NCBI RefSeq assembly: GCF_002020135.1
Contig: NZ_MPZS01000003.1
Span: forward strand, 372,001-436,000
Length of the DNA: 64,000 nt
Direction of reading: 5' to 3'
Origin: Thioclava marina
GTDB taxonomy: Bacteria; Pseudomonadota; Alphaproteobacteria; Rhodobacterales; Rhodobacteraceae
Of this stretch, positions 20,387-28,008 are shown piece after piece. Position 1 is the stretch's first letter, and the number at the start of each line of letters is the position of its first letter. The notes below the pieces were generated by a model that searched no databases, was not told the origin of the DNA, and worked only from the letters and a program-made list of their open reading frames with translations. The translations under genes were made by a program, and so were the position numbers.

Positions 20387-21734
20387 GGTGACGGGCTCGT
20401 GCCATCTGGTCGAGTGCTGCGGCAAGCGCATCCTGATCGATTGTGGCATGTTCCAGGGGCGTGCGGAACTGACCGACGCCAATGCGGCGAAATTCGGCTT
20501 CGAACCCGCGCAGATCGACGCGGTCTTGCTTACCCACGCCCATCTCGACCATTGCGGGCGTCTGCCGCTACTGGTCAAGCGCGGGTTCAAGGGCGAGATC
20601 ATCGCGACCTCGGCCACGCGCGATCTGGCGCGGCTGGTGATGCTCGACGCGGCGCATCTTCAGATGGAAGAGGAGCGCCATCACCATCGCCATGGTCAGC
20701 ATGGGCGCGCCGATGAAGCGCTTTATGATGAGATGGATGCGCTCGACGCGGTCGACCGGTTCGGCCGCAATGCAAGCTATCGCGAGCCGATCGAGCTCTT
20801 TCCCGGCATCACCGCGACCTATCACGAGGCGGGGCATATCCTCGGCTCGGCCTCGATCGAGCTGAGCCTGAGCGAACACGGCAAAACCCGGCGCGTGCTG
20901 TTCTCGGGCGATCTTGGACCGCTGGGGCGGCCGCTCCTGAATGATTTCGACCCGCCCTCCGGTGTCGATGTGGTGGTGATGGAAACGACCTATGGCGATC
21001 GGACCCATCGCAGCCTCGAAGCCTCGGTCGAAGAGTTCACCCACGCCATCACCGCGACCGAACGGCGCGGAGGCAATGTGATCATCCCGACCTTCGCCCT
21101 TGAGCGCGCGCAGGAAATCCTGTGGTTCCTGCGCGAGGGGATGGAGGCGGGCAAGATCCGCAAGTCGCTCAAGGTCTTTCTCGACTCGCCGATGGCGATC
21201 TCCGCCACGCGGATCTTCGCGCGTCATGAAGAGGCGTTGCGGCCCGAACTGGCGAAGATGATCGCCCATGGCCGCGATCCCTTCCAGCTGCCCGAGTTGC
21301 ACATGACCCGCGAGACGCAGGAATCAATGGCGCTGAATGAGATCCGCGCGGGCGCGGTGATCATGGCGGGCTCGGGCATGTGCACGGGCGGGCGGGTGCG
21401 TCACCACCTGCGCCACAATCTCGCGCGGCGCGATGCGAGCGTGATCTTCGTGGGCTATGCGGCCGAGGGTACGCTTGCGCGGATCATCATCGACGGGGCG
21501 AAACATGTGAAACTCTTCGGCGCGGAGATCCCGGTTCAGGCGCAGATCCACACGATCAACGGCTTTTCGGCCCATGCCGACCGCGACGATCTGATCGAAT
21601 GGCTGAGCCGTACCGGACACCCCTCGAAGGTCTTTCTCGTGCATGGCGAGACCCGTGCCATGGAGAGCTTCGCCAAGGCGATCGGGCCGGAGCGGGTCGA
21701 GATGCCGAAAGCCGGACAGAGCTTCGAGCTCTGA
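20355..21734 (+). CDS. Metallo-beta-lactamase / beta-CASP family RNA hydrolase
   Basis: In this 459-residue protein the MBL metal motif is THAHLDHCGRLP, followed by HEAGHILGS and a metal-bridging aspartate in FSGDLG. The beta-CASP cap has PTFALERAQEIL, FLDSPMA and GSGMCTGGRVRHHL; the C-terminal HGE segment completes the set (motifs A-C). Such proteins resemble CPSF73/archaeal aCPSF-like nucleases and are often annotated RNA-processing exonucleases; in bacteria the substrate is usually unknown. GGGAGGAGAA precedes ATG 20355, which lies within the LOG gene (32 bp overlap), so the two are translationally coupled. Confidence 0.9.
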   Translation: MKISFHGAAHEVTGSCHLVECCGKRILIDCGMFQGRAELTDANAAKFGFEPAQIDAVLLTHAHLDHCGRLPLLVKRGFKGEIIATSATRDLARLVMLDAAHLQMEEERHHHRHGQHGRADEALYDEMDALDAVDRFGRNASYREPIELFPGITATYHEAGHILGSASIELSLSEHGKTRRVLFSGDLGPLGRPLLNDFDPPSGVDVVVMETTYGDRTHRSLEASVEEFTHAITATERRGGNVIIPTFALERAQEILWFLREGMEAGKIRKSLKVFLDSPMAISATRIFARHEEALRPELAKMIAHGRDPFQLPELHMTRETQESMALNEIRAGAVIMAGSGMCTGGRVRHHLRHNLARRDASVIFVGYAAEGTLARIIIDGAKHVKLFGAEIPVQAQIHTINGFSAHADRDDLIEWLSRTGHPSKVFLVHGETRAMESFAKAIGPERVEMPKAGQSFEL

Positions 21735-21995
21735 AGGGTGGCGAACCGGGTGCACTGGGTGCCCGGTCATCCGCCGGGAGCAGGCATCACGACAGCCCGC
21801 GCTGTCGCGAAGCGGCGATGCGATACGTTGCGATGGCGCGGCTGAGATCGGCGGTTTCGCCCGCGAGGGAGTCACTTCCGCGATCATCCCGCCGGGATGC
21901 GCGCCTGTTTTTTGGGCAGCTGGAGTCTCGGGGCGCAAAAGAGCGAGGCCTCGCTTTGAGAAGCGCGGCGGAGTGGTTTTTGATGAAAGGGCAGG
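21735..21995. other. Intergenic region before the guanidine riboswitch
   Basis: No convincing gene is present. A weak stem CATCCC/GGGATG (21885-21899) followed 8 nt later by a six-T run (21908-21913) could end the upstream transcript. A perfect 14-bp palindrome AGCGAGGCCTCGCT lies at 21942-21955. The promoter of the guanidine operon must lie here or just downstream, but I could not identify clear -35/-10 elements. Confidence 0.4.
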
Positions 21996-21996
21996 G

Positions 21997-22099
21997 CGCT
22001 TAGGGTTCCGTTGCCGATACGGCAGGTCTGGTCCGAGAAGTGCCACCCTTGCGGCAAAATCCGCGACGGGCACACGGCGGGCCAAAATCCCGGGAGATT
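21997..22099 (+). promoter_or_regulatory. Guanidine-I riboswitch (ykkC class) aptamer
   Basis: The conserved blocks of the ykkC motif appear in the right order: TAGGGTTCCG (22001-22010), CTGGTCCGAGAA (22028-22039) and, after a variable stem, ACACGGCGGG (22072-22081), then AAAA and CCCGGGAGA (22089-22097). The variable stem pairs GTGCC (22040-22044) with GGCAC (22069-22073) and has an inner GCGG/CCGC hairpin; GGG (22079-22081) pairs with CCC (22089-22091). The class binds free guanidinium and switches genes on. The genes downstream encode guanidine uptake and hydrolysis, which agrees with the call. Confidence 0.93.
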
Positions 22100-22112
22100 A
22101 CTGCGCAGGTCT

Positions 22113-22147
22113 GACCCGCGCCTAATCTCTTGTTCCGCCAGCGGGTC
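22113..22147 (+). promoter_or_regulatory. Stem-loop after the aptamer, possible expression platform
   Basis: GACCCGC (22113-22119) and GCGGGTC (22141-22147) form a perfect 7-bp stem downstream of the aptamer. No U-tract follows, so if it is part of the switch it is more likely to act on translation or by alternative pairing than as an intrinsic terminator. Low certainty. Confidence 0.35.
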
Positions 22148-22194
22148 GGCCTCTACGCCAAAATACGGCGGGACGCATGCCAACGGGGAAGACC

Positions 22195-23262
22195 ATGACC
22201 AGAACGAAATTCCTGTCCGCCACGGCCCTCGGCTTGGGCATTCTCGCCGCCTCCTTCTCGCCCGCGATGGCCGAGAAGAAAACCGATTTCAAACTCGCCT
22301 GGTCGATCTATGCTGGCTGGATGCCCTGGGGCTATCTGGACAGCTCGGGCATCATGGACAAATGGGCCGAGAAATACGGCATCACCGTCGATATCGTGCA
22401 GATCAACGACTACGTGGAATCGATCAACCAATATACGGCGGGCGCCTTCGATGGCGTCTCGGCGACCAATATGGACACGCTTTCGATTCCCTCGGGCGGT
22501 GGCGTGGATACGACCGCGCTGATCGTGGGCGATTATTCCGACGGCAATGACGCGATCATCTCGAAGAGCGCGAAAACGGTCGAGGAGCTGAAGGGCACGA
22601 AGGTGAACCTCGTTGAGCTGTCGGTCTCGCATTACCTGCTGGCGCGCGCACTCGACAAGGCGGGGCTGGCCGAGAAGGATCTGGCCGGTGTGGTGAACAC
22701 CTCCGACGCCGACATGATCGCGGCCTTCGCGACCCCCGAGGTCGAGACGGTGGTGACCTGGAACCCGCTCGTGTCTGAAATTCTCGGCTCGAACCCCGAT
22801 GCGATCAAGCTTTTCGACAGCTCGCAGATCCCGGGCGAGATCCTCGACCTGATGGTGGTCAATACCGAGACGCTCAAGGACAATCCCGACTTCGGCAAGG
22901 CCGTGGCCGGTGCCTGGTATGAGGTGATGGCCAAGATGGCCGCGGGCGACGAAGAGGCGCTGAGCGCGATGGCCGAGGCCGCCGGGACCGATCTGGAGGG
23001 CTACAAATCCCAGCTGGCCGCCACGGCGATGTTCTACGACCCGGCCAAGGCGGTCGCGCAGGCGACGAGCGCCGAAATGCCCGAGACGATGACGATGGTC
23101 GCGAATTTCCTCTTCGACAAGGGGATCCTCGGCGTCGATGCGCCCTCGGCCGATTTCGTGGGCGTCGAATATCCCGATGGCAAGGTCACCGGCGATCCGG
23201 CCAATGTGAAGTTCCGCTTCGACACCACCTACATGCAGATGGCTGCCGACGGCAAACTCTGA
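22195..23262 (+). CDS. Guanidine ABC transporter, periplasmic substrate-binding protein
   Basis: This 355-residue NitT/TauT-type binding protein (type 2 periplasmic fold) has a clear signal peptide (hydrophobic core SATALGLGILAASFS, cleavage after AMA). Binding proteins of this subgroup occur beside urea carboxylase or guanidine-degrading genes. It is the first gene after the guanidine-I riboswitch, so guanidine is the probable ligand (inference). ATG 22195 was chosen because GGGGAAG lies just upstream and the signal peptide then has normal length; an in-frame ATG lies at 22177. A stem-loop follows the stop codon. Confidence 0.88.
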   Translation: MTRTKFLSATALGLGILAASFSPAMAEKKTDFKLAWSIYAGWMPWGYLDSSGIMDKWAEKYGITVDIVQINDYVESINQYTAGAFDGVSATNMDTLSIPSGGGVDTTALIVGDYSDGNDAIISKSAKTVEELKGTKVNLVELSVSHYLLARALDKAGLAEKDLAGVVNTSDADMIAAFATPEVETVVTWNPLVSEILGSNPDAIKLFDSSQIPGEILDLMVVNTETLKDNPDFGKAVAGAWYEVMAKMAAGDEEALSAMAEAAGTDLEGYKSQLAATAMFYDPAKAVAQATSAEMPETMTMVANFLFDKGILGVDAPSADFVGVEYPDGKVTGDPANVKFRFDTTYMQMAADGKL

Positions 23263-23271
23263 GCTGACTTG

Positions 23272-23295
23272 CCCGGCCTTCGGGCCGGGTCTTTT
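23272..23295 (+). terminator. Stem-loop with T-run after the binding-protein gene
   Basis: CCCGGCC (23272-23278) pairs with GGCCGGG (23283-23289) around a stable TTCG tetraloop and is followed by TCTTTTT. It lies between the binding-protein and permease genes of one operon, so it probably causes partial termination or protects the 3' end of the first cistron, giving more binding protein than membrane components. Confidence 0.75.
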
Positions 23296-23317
23296 TGCCG
23301 ACAGCACGGGACCGCCT

Positions 23318-24130
23318 ATGCGCCTTCTCAACCGACGTCCGACCCGACCCGCAGGCGTCCTGCTTGCCGCGCTGCCTTTCGTGGCGGTGCTGATCGCCTA
23401 TTGGATCGGCTCGGAAATCCGGCTGGCGGCGAACCCGCAGGACAAACTCCTTCCCGCGCCCGCGACGATCCTGAACACCGCTGGCGGGCTCTTCACCGAG
23501 CCCAACAAGCGCACGGGCGAGATCCTGCTCTGGGCCGATACATGGGCGAGCCTGCGGCGGCTGGCGCTTGGCGTCGGGATCGGGGCGCTGATCTCGCTGA
23601 CGGTGGGCGTGGGGATCGGGCTGCTGCCTTACGTGCGGCGGGGGGTGTCGAGCTTCGTCGCGGTGCTCTCGATGGTGCCGCCGCTGGCGCTTTTGCCGAT
23701 CCTGTTCATCGTTTTCGGACTGGGCGAGACCTCGAAAGTCGTGCTGATCGTGATCGGCATCACGCCCTTCCTGACCCGCGACCTCTCGCAGCGGGTGCTC
23801 GACATTCCGCACGAAGAGATCGTGAAGGCACAGACGCTCGGGGCCTCGACTTGGGTCATCGCGCTGCGCGTTGTGCTGCCGCAAATCCTGCCGCGCCTGA
23901 TCGCGGGGATAAGGTTGTCGCTCGGCTCCGCCTGGCTGTTCCTGATCGCCGCCGAGGCCGTCGCGGCCGAGGTGGGTCTGGGCTACCGCATCTTCCTCGT
24001 GCGCCGCTATCTCGCGATGGACATCATCCTCACCTACGTCATCTGGATTACGCTGCTCGCCTTCCTGATCGACTTCGCGCTCAAGACGCTCTCGCGCAAA
24101 GCCTTCCCCTGGCTGGGAGGTGGGCTATGA
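23318..24130 (+). CDS. Guanidine ABC transporter, permease
   Basis: This permease of 270 residues has about six transmembrane helices and belongs to the SsuC/TauC family. The cytoplasmic coupling-helix segment EEIVKAQTLGASTWVIALRVVLPQILPRLIAG carries the EAA-loop pattern that contacts the ATPase. It lies between the binding protein and ATP-binding genes of the riboswitch operon, overlapping the latter by 4 bp. Import of guanidine is inferred from context. Confidence 0.88.
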   Translation: MRLLNRRPTRPAGVLLAALPFVAVLIAYWIGSEIRLAANPQDKLLPAPATILNTAGGLFTEPNKRTGEILLWADTWASLRRLALGVGIGALISLTVGVGIGLLPYVRRGVSSFVAVLSMVPPLALLPILFIVFGLGETSKVVLIVIGITPFLTRDLSQRVLDIPHEEIVKAQTLGASTWVIALRVVLPQILPRLIAGIRLSLGSAWLFLIAAEAVAAEVGLGYRIFLVRRYLAMDIILTYVIWITLLAFLIDFALKTLSRKAFPWLGGGL

Positions 24131-24912
24131 GCTTCGTCACCGTTCGCGACGTGTTTCAGGAATATGACGGCCGCCCGATCATCGAGCGGGTCAATCTCGA
24201 CGTGGCCGAGGGCGAGTTCGTCTCGATCGTCGGCGCCTCGGGCTGCGGCAAATCCACCTTCCTGCGGTTGCTCTTGGCCGACGAGACCCCCACGCGCGGT
24301 CGCATCACCGTCGATGGCGGCAAGCCCGCACGAGAGCCGGGGCGCGAGCGCGGCGTGGTGTTCCAGAAATACTCGGTCTTTCCCCATATGACGGTGCGCG
24401 ACAACATCGTCGCTGCCGAGAGCTTCCCGAAAGGCTGGGGCTGGTTTCACGGTGCGAAGCTGCGCGAGGCGCGGGCACGAGCCGATGAGGTACTCGAACG
24501 GATCGGGCTCGCCCATGTCGCGGGCAATTACCCCGCGACGCTCTCGGGCGGGATGCAGCAACGCCTCGCCATCGGGCAGGCGCTGCACGCGCGCCCGCGC
24601 ATCCTGTTGCTCGACGAGCCTTTCGGCGCGCTCGATCCCGGTACACGGCTGTCGATGCATGAATTCCTCACCCAATTGCGCGCCGAGACCAAGATGACCG
24701 TCTTCATGGTTACGCATGATCTGGGCGAGGGGTTCAAGCTGGGCGACCGCGTTCTGGTTTTCGACAAGACCCGCTGGGACCCGGACTATCCCGAACGCTA
24801 CGGTGCGACGATCACCTATGATTTCGACGCCCGCGATCACGGCATCCCCTACCAGCACATCCTCGACAAGATCCCGTCTCTGGCCGCCGCCGCGACCCCG
24901 CCGCCCGCCTGA
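24127..24912 (+). CDS. Guanidine ABC transporter, ATP-binding protein
   Basis: The 261-residue ATPase has Walker A GASGCGKST, Q-loop VFQKYSVFPH, signature LSGGMQQR, Walker B ILLLDEPFGALD and H-loop THD. The subfamily is that of nitrate/taurine importers (SsuB/TauB). A C-terminal extension after the H-loop (RYGATITYDFDARDHGIPYQHIL) is seen in the urea-carboxylase-associated group. ATG 24127 overlaps the permease stop. Confidence 0.9.
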   Translation: MSFVTVRDVFQEYDGRPIIERVNLDVAEGEFVSIVGASGCGKSTFLRLLLADETPTRGRITVDGGKPAREPGRERGVVFQKYSVFPHMTVRDNIVAAESFPKGWGWFHGAKLREARARADEVLERIGLAHVAGNYPATLSGGMQQRLAIGQALHARPRILLLDEPFGALDPGTRLSMHEFLTQLRAETKMTVFMVTHDLGEGFKLGDRVLVFDKTRWDPDYPERYGATITYDFDARDHGIPYQHILDKIPSLAAAATPPPA

Positions 24913-24925
24913 GGCCCAAGTTTCA

Positions 24926-24954
24926 CCGCGCGCGCCGCTGGGCCCCGCGCGCGG
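24926..24954 (+). other. Strong intercistronic stem-loop before gdmH
   Basis: CCGCGCGCG (24926-24934) and CGCGCGCGG (24946-24954) form a perfect 9-bp GC stem with an 11-nt loop. No T-run follows. A second small hairpin, GCCCC/GGGGC at 24982-24997, lies nearer the gdmH start. These may be mRNA processing or stability elements separating transporter and enzyme cistrons. Confidence 0.5.
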
Positions 24955-25015
24955 GCCGCCGCCAAGGTCCAGAAAGTGCTTGCCCCGACAGAGGGGCGAT
25001 AGATTGGAGACAGCG

Positions 25016-26290
25016 ATGTTCCATGATCTGCCAGGCGGGCGCTCGCGCCCGCATCACCCGCAAGCGGCTATTTCGGCGCGCGTCCAGCGCGCGCGCCGCC
25101 AGCATCACCCGGACCTGACGAAGCTCGCGGGCTGGAAGGCGATGCGCAAGGAAGCCGACCTGCCCGAGGGCCGCTGGGCCGAGGAACGGGCCTGGGCGCT
25201 GCGCATGGGGCTGACCGGCGCGGACAGCATCGACGACAAGTCGATCCCGACCTTCGCGCGCGGCGAGCTGCCCCATTACGCGGGCATCAACACCTTCCTG
25301 AAGGCGCCCTATACCGAGGACGTGCTGGAGGTCGCCCATTACGACGCGACCGTGCTGGGCATCCCCTTCGACGGCGGCACCACCTACCGCGCGGGAACCC
25401 GTTTCGGGCCGCAGGGCGTGCGCAAGATCTCGGCGCTCTACACGCCTTACAATTACGAGATCGGCGTCGACCTGCGCGAGCAGATGACGCTGTGCGACGC
25501 GGGCGACGTATTCACCATCCCTGCGAATATCGAGAAGAGCTTCGACCAGATCAGCCGCGCCGTTTCCCACGTCTTCTCGTCGGGCTCGCTCCCGATCATG
25601 ATCGGCGGCGACCACTCGATCGGCTTCCCTTGCGTGCGCGGCATCGCCGAATGCACCTCGAAGAAGATCGGCATCGTCCATTTCGACCGCCATGCCGACA
25701 TTCAGGAAAAAGACCTCGACGAGCGGATGCACACGACCCCGTGGTTCCACTCGACCAATCTGCCCAATGTGCCCGCGAAGAACCTCGTGCAGATCGGCAT
25801 CGGCGGCTGGCAGGTCCCGCGCGAGGCGGTGAAGGTCGCGCGCGAACGCGAGACCAACATCATCACCATGGGCGACATGGAGAAGATGGGCATCGACAAG
25901 ACGATCGAGATGGCGCTGGAGATGGCGTGGGACGGGGTCGACATGGTCTATATGTCCTTCGATATCGATTCCATCGACTGCGGCTTCGTGCCAGGCACCG
26001 GCTGGCCCGAACCGGGCGGTTTCCTGCCCCGCGAGGCGCTGGCGCTGGCCTCGGGCATCGCCGCCGAAGGCATCTGCGGGATGGAGCTGGTCGAGGTCGC
26101 ACCGCCCTATGACACCTCCGATATCACCGCGCTGATGGGCACCCGCGTGATCGTGGATGTGCTGGGGGCGCTCGTGTCGAACGGCAAGCTCGGGGCGCAC
26201 AAGAAGCATATCGACAAGCCGGTCTCGATCCCGCATGGCGAGTTCGAAGGCAAGCGCTGGTCGAACCCCGATCCGCATAAGGTGGGTTGA
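25016..26290 (+). CDS. gdmH: Guanidine hydrolase, Ni-dependent ureohydrolase family
   Basis: The 424-residue ureohydrolase splits guanidine into urea and ammonia. The binuclear metal site is intact: GGDHS (His200), FDRHADIQE (Asp224, His226, Asp228) and SFDIDSID (Asp316, Asp318). Features beyond agmatinase match cyanobacterial GdmH (Sll1077): the long N-terminal arm, the block DERMHTTPWFHSTN, QIGIGGWQVPRE, and FVPGTGWPEPGG after the last metal ligands. Known GdmH needs nickel and HypA/HypB-like helpers; here a His-rich protein follows instead. Start ATG 25016 follows GGAGA. Downstream of a guanidine riboswitch and importer, this function is strongly supported. Confidence 0.92.
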   Translation: MFHDLPGGRSRPHHPQAAISARVQRARRQHHPDLTKLAGWKAMRKEADLPEGRWAEERAWALRMGLTGADSIDDKSIPTFARGELPHYAGINTFLKAPYTEDVLEVAHYDATVLGIPFDGGTTYRAGTRFGPQGVRKISALYTPYNYEIGVDLREQMTLCDAGDVFTIPANIEKSFDQISRAVSHVFSSGSLPIMIGGDHSIGFPCVRGIAECTSKKIGIVHFDRHADIQEKDLDERMHTTPWFHSTNLPNVPAKNLVQIGIGGWQVPREAVKVARERETNIITMGDMEKMGIDKTIEMALEMAWDGVDMVYMSFDIDSIDCGFVPGTGWPEPGGFLPREALALASGIAAEGICGMELVEVAPPYDTSDITALMGTRVIVDVLGALVSNGKLGAHKKHIDKPVSIPHGEFEGKRWSNPDPHKVG

Positions 26291-26293
26291 GCC

Positions 26294-26794
26294 ATGCCGC
26301 ATGATCACGGCCCCCACGGGCACCATCATCACCACCACCACGATCACGGGCACGCCCATTCGCACGGGCACAGCCATGATCACGCCCATCACGGGCATGG
26401 CCACAATCACGCCCATGGCGAACACTTGCACAGCCACATGCATCACGAGGACGAGGCGGCCGACCTGCAGGTTCTCGCCACCCAGTTCATCGACGGTTTC
26501 GTGCAGGCTTCCGACAAGACGAGCTATCTCAAGCTCGCCGGAGTGCCCTTCGAGCGCGCCTCGGCCAGCGGTCCGAAATCGCTCAAGCTGGTGGATGTGG
26601 AGCTGAAGACCGAATGGCAGGTGGGCACCGCCTCGCCCTCCTTCGGTTCGCGCGAGCTCTCCTACCTTCCGTTCCCGGGCGAGATGGTCCGCGAACGCAC
26701 CAACATGTCGCTGATCTACGTGTCGATGGATGAGAAATCCGTCCTCGACATCCGCGACTTCCTGACCCAACGCAAGAAAGAGATCGACCAATGA
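26294..26794 (+). CDS. His-rich protein of the guanidine operon, candidate nickel chaperone
   Basis: This 166-residue protein is of unknown family. About 28 of its first 52 residues are histidine, including a run of seven, mixed with Gly, Asp, Ala and Ser, a typical metal-storage tail. The remaining 110 residues look globular (LATQFIDGFVQASDKTSYLKLAGVPF, SLKLVDVELKTEWQVG, ELSYLPFPGEMVRERTNMSLIYVSM) and have no CxxC zinc knuckle (HypA) and no P-loop (HypB). It starts 4 bp after gdmH and overlaps the next small gene by 4 bp. I infer that it stores or inserts nickel for GdmH. I do not recognise the C-terminal domain. Confidence 0.8.
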   Translation: MPHDHGPHGHHHHHHHDHGHAHSHGHSHDHAHHGHGHNHAHGEHLHSHMHHEDEAADLQVLATQFIDGFVQASDKTSYLKLAGVPFERASASGPKSLKLVDVELKTEWQVGTASPSFGSRELSYLPFPGEMVRERTNMSLIYVSMDEKSVLDIRDFLTQRKKEIDQ

Positions 26795-26955
26795 AACCGC
26801 TGTTTTTCATCCTCCTCGCCACGCTCGCTGCTGGCCCCGCACTGGCCCATGACGGGATGCACATGCATCCGCATGGCTTCGAGAACGTGATCTCGCTCGC
26901 GCTTATCGCGGCCGCCGTCTGGGGGCTGGTCGTGGTGATGAAGCAGCGCCGCTGA
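26791..26955 (+). CDS. Small His-containing membrane protein (54 residues)
   Basis: This short gene starts ATGA-overlapped with the His-rich protein gene and is therefore probably translated from the same mRNA. The product has a signal-peptide-like start (KPLFFILLATLAAGPALA), a short segment HDGMHMHPHGFEN with four His and two Met after the predicted cleavage point, then one transmembrane helix (VISLALIAAAVWGLVVVM) and a basic KQRR end. A periplasm-facing His/Met motif on a membrane anchor suggests metal binding or delivery. Nothing similar is known to me; function unassigned. The stop lies 5 bp before the convergent next gene. Confidence 0.7.
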   Translation: MKPLFFILLATLAAGPALAHDGMHMHPHGFENVISLALIAAAVWGLVVVMKQRR

Positions 26956-26960
26956 CGCTC

Positions 26961-27881
26961 TCACAACCCCGGCAGGTCGATCACCACGGCGGCGTGATCG
27001 CTCGCATGGGGCCGGTGAAAGCCCACACCGTCGAGCCGCGCGCCCGCAAAGCGCGCGGCTTCTTCGCCCAGCCCCTTGCGCAGGATGCGGGGCACCGCAT
27101 CCGGGTAGCGCGCGGCCAGCGCGGGCGAGGCCAGCATCGCATCGGGGCAGTGATAGCGGCCCGAATGCGGATCGAAATAGGTCCAGCGTTCCGGGCGCGG
27201 CATGCGCGCCATCAGATCCACGCTGAACCCCTGTTCGAGCGGTGCGGTCGCACGCGGCAGCGCCAGTTGCGGATCGTCGGGCTCGTTGAGATCGCCGAGG
27301 ATCAGCCACAGCGCTCGGGAGGGATTGTCGAAACGCCGCTCGATCAGCGCGCGCGTCGCCTGTGCTTCGAGGCTCCGGGTGCGCCATGACGCCGCCTCGT
27401 CGGGATAGGGCGATTTGAAATGCGTCACGAACAGCGTCAGCGAGCCGACTTCGGCCGTCAGGCAATCGCGCCGGAAGACCGGCATCTCGGGATCGACGCC
27501 TTCGGGCAGGCGCAGCCCCAGATCGCCCGGGGTGAGCGTGGCATGGCTGCGCACCTCTCCCAACGCTCTGCGCGACAGGATCGCCACGTCGAGCCCGCGC
27601 CCGTCATTGCCCGGAAGGCAGACCCGGTGAGGGTAGGGGCGCGCGCCACTGGCAAGCAGGTAACGGGCGTGGAAATGCTCCAGCGTGGCGAAGTCGAAGA
27701 CCTCCTGAAGCGCGATCAGATCGGCGTCGGCTTCGTGCAGAATCTCTGCGGTGAGCCGCCGGTCGATCCGGTCGAGGCTCGGATCTTCGGGATCGTCGCT
27801 GTCCCACGCGCCGTGCAGCTGCCCCACCTCCCGGTTTGGCAGTAGGCGCATGTTCTGGGTGTTCAGGCTCGCGATACGCAT
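26961..27881 (-). CDS. Endonuclease/exonuclease/phosphatase family protein
   Basis: This EEP-fold hydrolase has 306 residues. N-terminal RIASLNTQNMRLL, the acidic metal residue in DLIALQEV, GDLNEPDD and the C-terminal catalytic SDHAAVVIDL are the family's signature blocks. The fold covers DNases, phosphodiesterases and lipid phosphatases, so the substrate is open. The frame extends upstream to 27995, but ATG 27881 starts exactly at the first beta strand and fits the family. There is no signal peptide. It is monocistronic, convergent with the guanidine operon. Confidence 0.85.
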   Translation of the reverse strand: MRIASLNTQNMRLLPNREVGQLHGAWDSDDPEDPSLDRIDRRLTAEILHEADADLIALQEVFDFATLEHFHARYLLASGARPYPHRVCLPGNDGRGLDVAILSRRALGEVRSHATLTPGDLGLRLPEGVDPEMPVFRRDCLTAEVGSLTLFVTHFKSPYPDEAASWRTRSLEAQATRALIERRFDNPSRALWLILGDLNEPDDPQLALPRATAPLEQGFSVDLMARMPRPERWTYFDPHSGRYHCPDAMLASPALAARYPDAVPRILRKGLGEEAARFAGARLDGVGFHRPHASDHAAVVIDLPGL

Positions 27882-28008
27882 CTTGGCGGCACTTTCGCAT
27901 GGGCGAGGCGGAAAGGGGTAGAGCGAAATCGCGCGCTGCGGTTGATGCGGCTCAATGCGCGCCGATGCAAGTTCGGCTAAGTTAAAAGCCAGCAAAGAGG
28001 AGGAGGGG

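Noticed and set aside
21885-21913. Weak hairpin with T-run after the beta-CASP gene as a terminator
   Set aside because: A 6-bp stem with 8 nt before the T-run is below what I would call an intrinsic terminator; mentioned only in the region note.
25016-26290. Agmatinase (SpeB)
   Set aside because: Length, N-terminal arm and the GWPEPGG and DERMHT blocks match guanidine hydrolase, and the riboswitch context supports guanidine.
24923-26791. 622-codon minus-strand open frame opposite gdmH and the His-rich gene
   Set aside because: It is a mirror of well-supported plus-strand genes; its apparent MVMV-type stretch is just the complement of the histidine codons.
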